Positions 44,667 through 54,358 are shown, counted from the stretch's first letter. The stretch is DNA of 64,000 bases from Chloracidobacterium sp. (GCA_016712045.1 JADJRV010000009.1:1-64000), one strand, 5' to 3'. The notes: generated from the sequence alone by a model not told the origin. Made by a program: numbers and translations.

Positions 44667-45143
44667 TTAGTATTCGATCTTGTCCGGTTTTGCGGCCCAC
44701 GCGTCGAATAGTGCCACGCCTTCGTCGCGGAGCAGGCTGATCATTACACGCTGGCGATCTTCGTTTGGCAACGCCAACTCGTTATAAATAAGGTCGTCGT
44801 CAAAGCCGACGGCGGCGGCGTCTTCGCGGGTGCAGGCAAAGAAAACTTGCGCCGGACGTGCCCAGTAGATCGCTCCGAGACACATCGGGCATGGTTCGCA
44901 AGACGTATAGATCGAGCAACCGTCGAGCTGAAACGTATTGAGTGTTTTACACGCTTCGCGAATGGCGACGACCTCAGCGTGGGCTGTGGGGTCGTTGGTC
45001 GATGTGACTTGATTGCTGCCCTCACCGATAATCTTACCATCTTTTGCGATCACACAGCCAAACGGCCCGCCGACGCCTGAGTCCATTCCGGCTCGTGCAA
45101 GCTCGATCGCCCGTCTCATAAATTGTGTGTCCTGATCGGTCAT
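44667..45143 (-). CDS. Nucleoside/guanine deaminase (cytidine-deaminase-like zinc enzyme)
   Basis: 158-residue CDA-fold deaminase. The zinc site is PTAHAEVVAIREA (HAE) with SCEPCPMCLGAIYWAR (PCxxC). The length, GGPFGCVIAKDGKIIGEGSN and C-terminal DKIEY match the Bacillus-type guanine deaminase GuaD more than tRNA-adenosine deaminases. It would turn guanine into xanthine, the substrate of the adjacent XdhA/XdhB enzyme. It overlaps the next upstream gene by 4 bases. Confidence 0.87.
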   Translation of the reverse strand: MTDQDTQFMRRAIELARAGMDSGVGGPFGCVIAKDGKIIGEGSNQVTSTNDPTAHAEVVAIREACKTLNTFQLDGCSIYTSCEPCPMCLGAIYWARPAQVFFACTREDAAAVGFDDDLIYNELALPNEDRQRVMISLLRDEGVALFDAWAAKPDKIEY

Positions 45144-45991
45144 TTTGGCGGCGTCAGTTTGATCTCGTACAGTTTCTTCCAGTTTTTGCCCGTCACATAG
45201 ATGCGGTCATTTTCTGCGTCATAAGCGATGCCGTTCAGAGTATTCTCGGACTTAGGATCGTATGGATCGCCGGTTTTTGGTTGATCGTCGGGCGAGATGC
45301 CGGCGAGGTCGATCCAACCGACGAGTTTGCCGGTCGCGGCGTCGATACGGGCGATATGGTTTGGCTTGCCCAGAATATCAGCCTGCTCCGAATGCCAGAC
45401 GTTTGCCCAGATCTCGCCTTTGACCCACTCCAGTTCGTTAATATTCATCAGCGGCCGCCCGTCTTCACGCATAACCGGGATAGTCTTGACCTGTTTGAAA
45501 GTCTCGGGGTCGAGAACTTTCAATACGTGCGTGCCCTGCGACATTATCAAATTGGTACCGTCCGTGGTGATCCCCCAGCCCTCGCCAACGTACGAAAATT
45601 CGCGAAGCAGCTTGAGATCAGTCGGGTCAAAGACGCGGCCGACCTGACCGCGCCACGTGATCATATAGATCTTGTCATTTAGGACGGCGCTGCCTTCGCC
45701 AAAATCTTCGCGGGGCAGATCCCATTTTTGCAGCACTTTTCCGGTCGCCATGTCGACGCGGCGGATCGTTGATTCGCCCATCTCGCCGGTGCTCTCATAC
45801 ATCACACCTTTATAAAGAAAGAGCCCTTGCGTGAACGCTTTTGGGTCGTGCGGATACGATTTGACGACCTCGTAACCATAGACGGGCAGAGCGGCCGGTT
45901 TAGTGGCATTTACGTTTGGCTTTGTGTTGTTGGCCGCATTGCCGCAGGCAAGCATAACCGACATAACGAGAAAAAGCAGCATTGATCGCAT
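45140..45991 (-). CDS. Glutaminyl-peptide cyclotransferase (glutamine cyclotransferase family)
   Basis: Secreted lipoprotein: MRSMLLFLVMSVMLACGNAA has a lipobox ending in LAC. The beta-propeller signature is SYPHDPKAFTQGLFLYKGVM and YESTGEMGESTIRRVD, then INELEWVKGEIWANVW, and NTLNGIAYDAENDRIYVTGK with KNWKKLYEI. These match plant-type glutaminyl cyclases, which form N-terminal pyroglutamate. It lies head to tail with the deaminase (4-base overlap), perhaps only by chance. Confidence 0.92.
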   Translation of the reverse strand: MRSMLLFLVMSVMLACGNAANNTKPNVNATKPAALPVYGYEVVKSYPHDPKAFTQGLFLYKGVMYESTGEMGESTIRRVDMATGKVLQKWDLPREDFGEGSAVLNDKIYMITWRGQVGRVFDPTDLKLLREFSYVGEGWGITTDGTNLIMSQGTHVLKVLDPETFKQVKTIPVMREDGRPLMNINELEWVKGEIWANVWHSEQADILGKPNHIARIDAATGKLVGWIDLAGISPDDQPKTGDPYDPKSENTLNGIAYDAENDRIYVTGKNWKKLYEIKLTPPK

Positions 45992-46003
45992 ATTCTTTAA
46001 AGG

Positions 46004-47325
46004 CTATTTCTTTAACGCGTTTTCGATAGCGTTCTTAAACCCTAACGGTGACAAACGTCGAACGAACTGTCCGTTGACAAAGATCGCGGGCGTCCCGTTT
46101 ATGCCGTAAGTTTTGCCCTCGGCCATATCTTTCCGCACCTCGGCGGCAGTTTTTTCGGAGTTTAAGTCTAACGCAAACTGCGCGGCATTCAAACCGAGAT
46201 CGGCGGCGTATTTTTTGAGCGAAGCGTCGTCCAGAGCGTCCTGATTTTTATAAAGTATCTCGGTGTACTCAAAGAATTTGCCCTGTGCGTTTGCAGCGTT
46301 TGCAGCAAGAGCGGCACGGAATGCATTTTCGTGCATCGTCTCTAGCGGGTAATCGCGGACGACAAAGCGGATCTTGTCGGCAAAGGGAACCATCGCCTCT
46401 TTCAAAACAGGGTGTGTTTTAGAGCACGCCGAGCATTGAAAATCGCTAAACATCACGATCGTCACCGGAGCATTTGCGGGTCCGCGGGCCGGATCGTCAT
46501 CGACCGAGACCGTCTGGACGGGAGCGGCCGGCTCGGTAACCAAGACCTTGGCGCTGTATTTTGTAAAAAGTTTTGTGCGAAATGCGGCTTCATATCCTTC
46601 ACGCTCGGCGTCGGTAAAATCTTTCATCTTGCCGGTTACCTCGCGTGCGATCAGATCGCCGGCATCCATTTTTAGGGCCTTGGCCTCGTCGATGACCAGA
46701 GCATCATAGACGGCAGCCTCAGTTTCTGCTTTGAGGCCATCGTAAAACTCGGCTTCAAAACTGTAGAGCGTGAGCCGGTTGGCATCATCAAATTCTTTCA
46801 CCGTAAGCTGGCCGCCCGTCATTGAATAGAGCAGGTCGGCAGGTTTTAGGCCAGGTGCATTTACATCTTTCCCGTAGACGACCTTGTATTTGACCGCGAG
46901 CGTGTCGACGAATTTTGCAAGAGCTTTTTCCTCCGGTTCCTGACGCATTACCTCGATGATCTGCGAGCGAACCTGCTCGAGCGTCTTGCCGCCAAGCTGA
47001 GCCTGATTTATGTCATAAACGGTCTTGATCTCGGCCGGCGTCGGGTCTTTGACCTTTTTAGCCTCGGCTTTGACGACGGCGAGAGCGGTGATATTTCGAT
47101 TTTTAGCCTCGACCTCGATCAGGGTCTCGCCAAGCATCTGCGATAGGAGCTGCTTGCGGACATTCGCGACTTTGGCGGGAAATGTCGAGTGGGCCTCACG
47201 GGCTTCGGGCGACAGGTCCTTAATGGTCCAGCTGCGGCCGTTTGCCGTTGCCAAAACATCGTCCGGCTTTTGGCCGAACGCCGAAAGCGATAATAATAGA
47301 CAAAAATTAAGGTAAAAAGCTTCAT
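46004..47325 (-). CDS. DsbA-like thioredoxin-fold protein with N-terminal helical domain, frameshifted signal peptide
   Basis: The C-terminal 180 residues form a DsbA/DSBA-like thioredoxin fold with CxxC in MFSDFQCSACSKTHPVLKEA and the cis-proline region YGINGTPAIFVNGQFV. The N-terminal 230 residues are two helical modules (LSPEAREAHSTFPAKVANVR; TPAEIKTVYDINQAQLGG) resembling SurA/PPIase-type chaperone helices. ATG 47325 gives MKLFTLIF, but the signal peptide continues as LLLSLSAFGQKPDDVLATAN in another frame. An A-run slip at 47302-47306 explains it. Probably a periplasmic disulfide-handling protein. Confidence 0.87.
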
Positions 47326-47425
47326 TTGTTTATGTCGAAAAACGTTACGATTTTATCAAATTTTCCATAAGTCTGACGCTGCGGCACACGCAATGGTTGT
47401 TTTGCCGGTTTGGTAGAATCTGTTT

Positions 47426-48043
47426 ATGAAGCTAACACGCGAATTTTATCTGCGTAAATACACACTGAGCATCGCCCGTGAACTGCTGGGGAAGCTGATC
47501 GTCATCCCTGACGATAGTGGTGGTCGCGTGTCCGCGATGATCGTCGAAACCGAGGCATATCTCGGCGTCACCGACCGTGCGGCCCACAGCTATGGCGGAC
47601 GCCGCACGGCGAGAAATGAGGTGATGTACGGCATGGCGGGGCACGTGTATGTGTTTTTTGTCTATGGGATGTATTACCAGTTCAACGTGGTCTGCGGCCC
47701 GGTCGATACGCCCCACGCGATCCTCATTCGTGGTGTCGTGCCGGTCGACGGTATCGAAAAAATGCGTGAGCGACGCGGTTTCTTGTCAGAACCGGGAGCG
47801 ATAGCGACTGGGTTAAAACGTGACAAAAATCTGACCTCCGGCCCCGGAAAACTCTGCATCGCAATGGCTATCGACAAAAGCCTAAACGGCGAAGACCTGC
47901 TCGGAACACGAGTCTGGCTCGAAGATCACCGATCATTTACAGGCAACGAGATCGCCGTCGGGAAACGCATCGGAATCGACTATGCGGGTGAAGACGCCGA
48001 AAAGCCTTGGCGGTTTTGGGTGAAAGGGAATGAATTTTGTTAG
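47426..48043 (+). CDS. 3-methyladenine DNA glycosylase (AAG/MPG type)
   Basis: Base-excision glycosylase removing alkylated purines. Start MKLTREFYLRKYTLSIAREL. The catalytic pattern IVETEAYLGVTDRAAHSYGG has the conserved ETEAY, followed by RTARNEVMYGMAGHVYVFFV and YGMYYQFNVVCG. LTSGPGKLCIAMAIDKSLNG is the late signature. At 205 residues it fits the bacterial AAG family. It converges with the P450 gene; the two stop codons probably overlap at 48040-48043. Confidence 0.95.
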   Translation: MKLTREFYLRKYTLSIARELLGKLIVIPDDSGGRVSAMIVETEAYLGVTDRAAHSYGGRRTARNEVMYGMAGHVYVFFVYGMYYQFNVVCGPVDTPHAILIRGVVPVDGIEKMRERRGFLSEPGAIATGLKRDKNLTSGPGKLCIAMAIDKSLNGEDLLGTRVWLEDHRSFTGNEIAVGKRIGIDYAGEDAEKPWRFWVKGNEFC

Positions 48044-49433
48044 TCAAGCCGGGGTCGAAAAGGGTAACCAAGCTTAGCGCCGCGGGTCGCATCATCCGCA
48101 TCCCATATTTTGGCCGGAGTGTGATCAGCGGTTTGAGCCCGATCTGCTGGCCGGGAGGTAGCTCAAGCTTCCATTTTCGGGCGAGGGTCGCCAATAGCAA
48201 AATGCCCTCGGTCCAGGCAAAGCTTTCGCCGATGCATCGCCGGACGCCGCCGCCGAAAGGGAAGTAGATGTTCTTTTGCCCTGCCTCTTTTACGCTTTGT
48301 GATTCCCAGCGTTCTGGCATAAATTCACTCGCATTGTCCCAAAACCTCGCGTCGTGTTGCTGTATTAAAGGGCTGCAAAGCACGGTCGAGCCTTTTGGGA
48401 TCGTGTAGCCGCCAAGCTCGTGATCGGCGACCGCAAAACGTCCGATCGCCCACGCCGGAGGATATAGCCGCATCGATTCGGCAAGAACGTGCTCTGTGTA
48501 TTTGAGAGCCGCAAGGTCGTCGATGGTCGCCGCACGGCCATTCAATACGGCATCAAGCTCGGCGTGGAGTTTTGTCTCGGCCTCGGGGTTTTGCGATAGC
48601 AGATAAAACGTCCACGTCAGCGCGTTGGCCGTCGTCTCGTGTCCGGCAAGGAAAAGCGTCATCACTTCGTCGCGGACCTGTTCGTTGGTCATGCCGGTGC
48701 CGTCGTCCTCGTCCTGTGCCATGAGCAGCATCGAGAGCAGATCGCCGCGATCTTCGCCGGATGCACGGCGTTCGTCGATGATCTTGTAAATGATGTTGTC
48801 GAGCAGTTTGCGGGCACGGTTAAACCGTATCGTGTGCGGGAAAGGCAGCTTTTCGAGTATCTCGGAAAAGGGCAGCACGAGAAAGTTAAACATCCCGATG
48901 ATAGTTTCCATCGCCTTGCCGACATCTCCGGCATCGTCTTCGACATCTGCGTCAAATAACGTTTTGCCGACGATCTGCAGCGTCAGCCGCATCATTTCTT
49001 GGTCGATATCGTAAACCTCGCCGTCCTGCCAATCGCCAGCCATGCGGTCGGCGTATTCGGTCATCGAACGGGCGTATTCGGCAATGCGCGTGCGGTGAAA
49101 CGCCGGTTGTATCATCCGCCGCTGACGCAGGTGAAACTCGTTCTCGCTCGTCAGCAAGCCTTTTCCCAGCAGCTTTTGTGCCCGTTGCAGCGCACGGCCC
49201 TTGATAAATTTGTCAGCGTTGACAACCAAAATGTCTCGGATCAGATCGGGGTGATTGATGAAATAAACGCGTGCCGGCCCCATGCGAAATGTCGTCACGT
49301 CGCCGAGTGCCGCCTGTCCGGTGAGAAACTCGATGCGGTCGCGGCGTAGCATCGGGATGCGGCGATCGAGCCAGCCGAGTTTTTGGGTCGGCGGGAGCAA
49401 AACTACATTTTTGTCGCGTGCTGTATCGGCCAT
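48040..49433 (-). CDS. Cytochrome P450
   Basis: Heme monooxygenase. I-helix MTLFLAGHETTANALTWTFY carries the oxygen-activating AGxxT. The K-helix ExxR is ESMR in VLAESMRLYPPAWAIGRFAV. The heme-cysteine loop is FPFGGGVRRCIGESFAWTEG. The full frame runs to 47937 through the antisense of the glycosylase, which is unlikely. A one-base shift near 48085 gives a stop at 48040-48042, overlapping the glycosylase stop. CYP102/CYP4-like long-chain substrates are common for this motif set, but the substrate is unknown. Confidence 0.88.
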
Positions 49434-49471
49434 TTAGAAATTAGATGCGAAAACTGATATTTTTATAGCAT

Positions 49472-50632
49472 ATGACAGAAGCAAAACTTGGGAAAGTTAA
49501 ACCCGACATCCGCGCCATTACGCGGCTCGTGCCGCCAAGCGGGAATCTTGTGCAGGGACAGTCTGAGCTACCGATCGAGCCAAAACTGGCTGCCGAGGCC
49601 GCTGCGATTATTGCCGCCAGCCAAAATCACTATGGCGGCAGCGAAGGCCACGAAGGTTTGCGAAAAGCCGTCGCCGAAAAGATCGCAAAGTATAATGGCA
49701 TCGACATCGACGTTGACGCACGCCCGTTCGAAGTAATGATAACCAACGGCGGCACTGGAGCTTTGATCGGCGTCGCTCAGGGCTTTCTTCGAGACAAATC
49801 GGCTCTCGTTTTTGAGCCGTATTATCCGTATCACCGGCGAATTTTGGAGGAATTTGGCAGCAAGACCGAGACGTTTGAGCTGAACACTGACCTGACGTTT
49901 GAAAAAGACGCTCTGCTTGCCCGCTGTAAAGCGTTGAAAGACCGCAGCGAATATCCGTTGGCGATGATCATTGTCTGCTCGCCGGCAAATCCGAGCGGCA
50001 AGGTTATGTCTCAGACGGAGCTTGAGGCGATCGCGGATGTTGCCAAGGAACTCGATTTGCTCGTGGTTTCTGACGAGGTTTACGAGCATTATGTCGTCGG
50101 CGAAAATCCGCACACGCCGATAGCGAGCCTGCCCAATATGTGGGAGCGGACGATCACCGTTAACTCTTTCTCCAAATCGTGGAACATCTCCGGCTGGCGG
50201 CTCGGTTACGCCTACGGCCCCGGCAATTTGATCGCGAAGATCAATAATGCCGCTAATGTCATCTACGTTTGTCCGGCAACCCCGCTCCAATCGGCGCTGT
50301 CTAAAGTGCTGATGGCCGACGACACATATTACACGCGGCTGCGGGATAAGTTTGACGCAAAACGCCGCGGCTTTGGCGAAGGTCTGACAGATCTCGGATT
50401 TGAAATTTATAATTCGGGCTCGGCATTTTATATTTGGGCACGCATCCCTGAAACCTACTCGGACGCGATCGCATTCAACGAAATGCTGATGCGTGACGCC
50501 GGCGTCGGGATGACCCCGGGCAGCGCTTTTGCCGACGGCGACGATTGGGACGCCCACGTACGGATCTGCATCGCCCGCGAAGATTTTATTTTAGACGGTG
50601 CGATGGAAAAGCTTCGCAGCGTTTTGCAGTAA
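49472..50632 (+). CDS. PLP-dependent aminotransferase class I/II
   Basis: 386-residue fold-type I aminotransferase. Marks are YGGSEGHEGLRKAVAEKIAK, ITNGGTGALIGVAQGFL, IIVCSPANPSGKVMSQTELE, LLVVSDEVYEHYVVGE (Asp-Tyr pair holding the PLP), the PLP lysine in VNSFSKSWNISGWRLGYAYG, and the terminal arginine in DAHVRICIAREDFI. Aspartate/aromatic aminotransferases are the closest guess, but specificity cannot be read. Divergent from the P450, with a promoter region at 49434-49471. Confidence 0.93.
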   Translation: MTEAKLGKVKPDIRAITRLVPPSGNLVQGQSELPIEPKLAAEAAAIIAASQNHYGGSEGHEGLRKAVAEKIAKYNGIDIDVDARPFEVMITNGGTGALIGVAQGFLRDKSALVFEPYYPYHRRILEEFGSKTETFELNTDLTFEKDALLARCKALKDRSEYPLAMIIVCSPANPSGKVMSQTELEAIADVAKELDLLVVSDEVYEHYVVGENPHTPIASLPNMWERTITVNSFSKSWNISGWRLGYAYGPGNLIAKINNAANVIYVCPATPLQSALSKVLMADDTYYTRLRDKFDAKRRGFGEGLTDLGFEIYNSGSAFYIWARIPETYSDAIAFNEMLMRDAGVGMTPGSAFADGDDWDAHVRICIAREDFILDGAMEKLRSVLQ

Positions 50633-50661
50633 AACCCTCTAATTTGGGGTAAAATATAGTT

Positions 50662-50889
50662 ATGAAACTCATCGAGCGAATAACCATAAATCCAAATCAA
50701 TGCGGCGGACGTCCTTGTATTCGCGGAATGCGGATTCGCGTGACGGATGTATTGGATCTTTTAGGTTCAGGGCTTTCAAAAGAGCAGATCCTTGATGAAA
50801 TGCCAGACCTCGAAATGGACGATATCAATGCCGTGCTGCAATATGCGGCCACTAGGTTTGATCACCCCGTTTTACAGGCAATCGCATGA
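50662..50889 (+). CDS. DUF433-family antitoxin
   Basis: 75-residue DUF433 protein with a predicted helix-turn-helix (GMRIRVTDVLDLLGSGLSKE, ILDEMPDLEMDDINAVLQYA) and the family's ITINPNQCGGRPCIRGMRIR pattern. These are usual partners of PIN-like toxins and bind their promoter. Overlaps its toxin gene by 4 bases (ATGA). Confidence 0.93.
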   Translation: MKLIERITINPNQCGGRPCIRGMRIRVTDVLDLLGSGLSKEQILDEMPDLEMDDINAVLQYAATRFDHPVLQAIA

Positions 50890-51239
50890 GGATTTGGATA
50901 GATGCTCAGCTCTCGCCGCAGATCGCTTTGTGGATAAGCGATAATTTTGAATTTGAGGCCGTTGCGGTGCGCGATCTTGGACTGCGAGATGCAGAGGATA
51001 TCGAGATATTTAATTCTGCACGAGACGAGAATGCCATTGTCTTAACCAAAGACCGCGATTTTTTAGACCTACTGGGTCGATTCGGCCCACCGCCAAAAGT
51101 AATTTGGCTCACCTGCGGTAATACCTCTAACGAGGTTCTTGAGCATATCCTTAGCAAGACCTTATCCGATGCAGTCGAGTTGCTGACGCGAGGCGAGGCA
51201 ATAGTTGAAATTAGCTCTGTACCAGTTTTAGAACCATGA
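50886..51239 (+). CDS. DUF5615 PIN-like toxin
   Basis: 117-residue PIN-like toxin: MRIWIDAQLSPQIALWISDN (first Asp), VRDLGLRDAEDIEIFNSARD, VLTKDRDFLDLLGRFGPPPK and IWLTCGNTSNEVLEHILSKT. DUF433/DUF5615 pairs are a recognised toxin-antitoxin arrangement. Its stop overlaps the start of the S46 peptidase gene by 4 bases (ATGA), so three genes read as one translationally coupled string. That coupling is unusual for a toxin module. Confidence 0.92.
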   Translation: MRIWIDAQLSPQIALWISDNFEFEAVAVRDLGLRDAEDIEIFNSARDENAIVLTKDRDFLDLLGRFGPPPKVIWLTCGNTSNEVLEHILSKTLSDAVELLTRGEAIVEISSVPVLEP

Positions 51240-53299
51240 AAAAATTTCCTATTTATATACTGATCGTTTCTTTTCTTTTAAGTGGCATACCCGTCTTTGC
51301 CGACGACGGCATGTGGACTTTTGATAATCCGCCGCTCAAGCAGTGGAAAGAGCGTTATAATTTTGAGCCGTCGAAAGAGTGGCTTGATAAGCTGCGGCTG
51401 GCGTCGGTGAGGTTTCCCGGGGCGTCGGGCGTTTTTGTTTCGCCGAACGGGCTGATCGCGACAAATCATCACGTCGCGTCGGGTTTTATTGAGCGGCTGT
51501 CGAGCAAGGAACGCGACCTGTTAAAGAACGGCTATTACGCCAAAACGCAGGCTGAGGAGCTAAAGGTGCCGGACGGCAACGTTTCGATCCTCGAATCTTA
51601 CGACAATGTGACCGAGCGCGTTCACAACGCTGCAAATTCCGGTGCGACCGATGCCGAAAAAGCCGCGAAACGTTCGGCTGAGATCGCGGCTGTCGAAAAA
51701 GATTGTCCGACTGGATTGAGGTGCGAGGTTGTATCACTTTATAGCGGCGGTGAATATTGGAACTACCGTTTCAAACGCTATACCGATGTCCGGCTTGTGA
51801 TGGCACCTGAGGAGCAGGCGGCATTTTTTGGCGGTGATTACGACAATTTTGTGTATCCGCGGCACGATCTGGATTTTACGTTTGTGCGTGTCTATGAGAA
51901 CGACAAACCGGCTAGCACGCCAAATTATTTAAAGTGGTCCGCGACCGGTGCACCTGAGGGCGAGTTTATTATTGCTTCCGGTTATCCCGGATCGACGGCT
52001 CGGCTTTTAACTGTGGCTCAGCTTGCCTATCAACGCGACGTCGGCAATCCGTTGCAGGAAAAGGTATGGAAAACACGTCGCAAGGCTCTTGAGGATTATT
52101 CAAAACGCGGTGCCGAGCAGCTTCGTCAGGCAAATTCAGGAATGCGTTCGCTTGCCAATTCGCTCAAGCGGCTGGATGGCCAACAGACCGGATTGCTCAA
52201 TCCGCGTAATTTTGCCAAAAAAGAGGCCGAGGAAAAAGAGCTTCGTGAAAAGCTTGCGGCAAGGCCCGATCTCAACAAGCTGTATGCTCCCGCATGGGAA
52301 GCGATCGCAAAAGCAAATGCGGAATTGCCGTCAAAAGCAAACCAACTCGCCTTTTCGAGCCTCGCGTCGTCACGTCTTGCTACCATTGCACAGCAGATCG
52401 TGACCTATCATATCGAGACCGCAAAGCCTGATGCTCAGCGTTACGCAGAATATCGCGATGCTAGGCTTGAGGCTTTCAAAACGTCATTACTTTCACCGGC
52501 TCCGATCTATACGGAGATGGAAGAAGCGGCGCTCACGCATTGGATGAACGAGGCGAGAAAGACGCTTGGGGCGAGCGATCCTTTTATCAAAGCCGCTCTC
52601 GGCGATGCCGAACCGGCGGAGGTCGTCGGACGTGCCATCCGCGAGACCAAGCTCAAAGATCCGGCGGCACGAAAGGCTCTGCTCGAAGGCGGGGCCGCCG
52701 CAATTGCCGCTTCGACCGATCCGATGGTCACCCTTGCTCGCCGCGTTGAACCGATCATCCGCGAACTTCGCTCCTGGAACGAAAAGAATATCCTCGCGGT
52801 CGAGACATCAAACGGTACCAAGATCGCACAGGCCCGATTTGCCGTCTATGGAAAAAATATGCCGCCCGACGCTAATGGCCACCTGCGTCTCTGCTACGGT
52901 GTCGTCAAAGGCTATGACGAGGACACGACGCTTGTGCCTTACAAGACGACGTACTTTGGACTCTATGACAGGGCGTACAGCTTTGCGGAAAGCACACCTT
53001 TTGAACTAGCTCCGAGTCTGAAAGCTGCCCGAAACAAGATAAACCTAGAGACGCCTCTTAATTTTGTCTATACGGCGGACACGATCGGCGGCAACTCAGG
53101 CTCGCCGGTCGTCAACCGCAAAGGCGAGGTCGTAGGGCTTAATTTTGACAGTAACAATCAAAAGCTCTCGAACCGCTATTGGTACATCGACGAGGCCGAA
53201 GGCTCACGTGCCGTCGGTGTTCATTCGGCGGGAATCATTGAGGCGTTATCAAAGGTTTATAACGCCGGGCCGCTGGTGAAAGAGTTATTGGGTAACTAA
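51236..53299 (+). CDS. S46-family dipeptidyl-peptidase (DPP7/DPP11-like)
   Basis: Periplasmic serine exopeptidase releasing dipeptides. Signal sequence KKFPIYILIVSFLLSGIPVF. The N-terminal signature is DDGMWTFDNPPLKQWKERYN, then GASGVFVSPNGLIATNHHVA with the catalytic His. The catalytic Ser is in ADTIGGNSGSPVVNRKGEVV. The central helical part (LANSLKRLDGQQTGLLNPRN) is typical of S46. Length 687 fits. Whether it prefers acidic or hydrophobic P1 residues cannot be told from the motif alone. Confidence 0.93.
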   Translation: MKKFPIYILIVSFLLSGIPVFADDGMWTFDNPPLKQWKERYNFEPSKEWLDKLRLASVRFPGASGVFVSPNGLIATNHHVASGFIERLSSKERDLLKNGYYAKTQAEELKVPDGNVSILESYDNVTERVHNAANSGATDAEKAAKRSAEIAAVEKDCPTGLRCEVVSLYSGGEYWNYRFKRYTDVRLVMAPEEQAAFFGGDYDNFVYPRHDLDFTFVRVYENDKPASTPNYLKWSATGAPEGEFIIASGYPGSTARLLTVAQLAYQRDVGNPLQEKVWKTRRKALEDYSKRGAEQLRQANSGMRSLANSLKRLDGQQTGLLNPRNFAKKEAEEKELREKLAARPDLNKLYAPAWEAIAKANAELPSKANQLAFSSLASSRLATIAQQIVTYHIETAKPDAQRYAEYRDARLEAFKTSLLSPAPIYTEMEEAALTHWMNEARKTLGASDPFIKAALGDAEPAEVVGRAIRETKLKDPAARKALLEGGAAAIAASTDPMVTLARRVEPIIRELRSWNEKNILAVETSNGTKIAQARFAVYGKNMPPDANGHLRLCYGVVKGYDEDTTLVPYKTTYFGLYDRAYSFAESTPFELAPSLKAARNKINLETPLNFVYTADTIGGNSGSPVVNRKGEVVGLNFDSNNQKLSNRYWYIDEAEGSRAVGVHSAGIIEALSKVYNAGPLVKELLGN

Positions 53300-54358
53300 T
53301 TTTTCGTCAAAACAAGAGGCTATAGCGACGCTATGGCCTTTTTTTGCAAAGCCGTAATCCTCGCCGTTCCACAGCTCAAGATCGGTCGAGCGTTTTGTGG
53401 CAATGTCGCGGGTCATCTGCGGATAGGCTTTTTGCCATGCGGAGCATTGGTTTTTGACAACTCGTTTGACTGTCGGGTACAGGATGAACGAGTAGCCTGA
53501 CGGATTAAACGCCTCGTTCATGTGGTCGGTCACGAAGGGTTTTAACAGCGTTTCGTTAATATTAGCGGCCTCGTTGATCTGCCACTTGCCGTCCTTTAAA
53601 ACTAGCGTTGGCGAGCGTGTCGTTGAACCGATCTGAACTGGGCTGCCGAGGCCCTGATAAAACCTCATCCCGGCATAATTTGCATACAGATCGGCGTTTG
53701 AATAGACGCCAGAGACGAGCATCCCAAAATACGTCCGCTCGGTCCGTTTGCCCCAATCGACAGCTTTTTTTTCCGCCTCTTTGGCCGTTTTGCCTTTGGC
53801 GGCGGCATCATTGTATAGCTTGTAATATTGGTAACCCTGCTGGAAAAAATGCTCGACCTTGTCGGTGCCAAATTCGGTGCCGTACATGCGGATCGTAGGG
53901 CTGATCGTCGCGTAATCGATCGGCATCAGGATAAAGATCGAGTCCGTAAAGCCTACTTTATAAAGAGCAGGCTCGTGGCTAAATTTGTGCTCCTTGAACC
54001 ATTTTCCTGTCACCGTAATGAACAGGTTGCCGGAGCCGAGCTGCTTATAGACCGCCTCAGCAGCAGCGTCATTTGAGCGGAGAGCGTCGAGAGCTTTTTT
54101 CTCAGTAATCTCGGAACCGCATTTTGTGCCTTTGACAGCAGTTTTATCGAGGCACGAAAGCCGCACGGCGATATCCGCGTTTAGCTTATCGAGAGCGGTC
54201 TGGATATTTTCGCGGACATGATCGGTCACCTCGTCGCCGATGTCAAAGAGCGGCTCGGGCGGCAGGTTGTATTGATCGGTCTCAAATGCGAACGTTGCCG
54301 GGACGCCTAAAAACAACACGACGGACAACATCATCGAAACGAGGGGCGATAATTTCAT
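53285..54358 (-). CDS. Secreted protein of unknown function, 357 residues
   Basis: Signal peptide MKLSPLVSMMLSVVLFLGVP ends near TFAFE. The middle has FGTDKVEHFFQQGYQYYKLY, an acidic-His-His pattern reminiscent of YfiM-type DUF2279 proteins, which is only a resemblance. A conserved-looking stretch NLYANYAGMRFYQGL-like (ADLYANYAGMRFYQGLGSPV) follows. Four cysteines are visible in the mature part. The end overlaps the S46 gene by 15 bases and contains that gene's terminator, so the last residues double as terminator sequence. Confidence 0.75.
   Translation of the reverse strand: MKLSPLVSMMLSVVLFLGVPATFAFETDQYNLPPEPLFDIGDEVTDHVRENIQTALDKLNADIAVRLSCLDKTAVKGTKCGSEITEKKALDALRSNDAAAEAVYKQLGSGNLFITVTGKWFKEHKFSHEPALYKVGFTDSIFILMPIDYATISPTIRMYGTEFGTDKVEHFFQQGYQYYKLYNDAAAKGKTAKEAEKKAVDWGKRTERTYFGMLVSGVYSNADLYANYAGMRFYQGLGSPVQIGSTTRSPTLVLKDGKWQINEAANINETLLKPFVTDHMNEAFNPSGYSFILYPTVKRVVKNQCSAWQKAYPQMTRDIATKRSTDLELWNGEDYGFAKKGHSVAIASCFDEKLVTQ
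53317..53345 (+). terminator. Rho-independent terminator of the S46 gene, inside the opposite CDS
   Basis: AGGCTATAGC (53317-53326) pairs with GCTATGGCCT (53329-53338) with one mismatch, followed by seven T. It lies within the last codons of the minus-strand gene. Confidence 0.8.
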
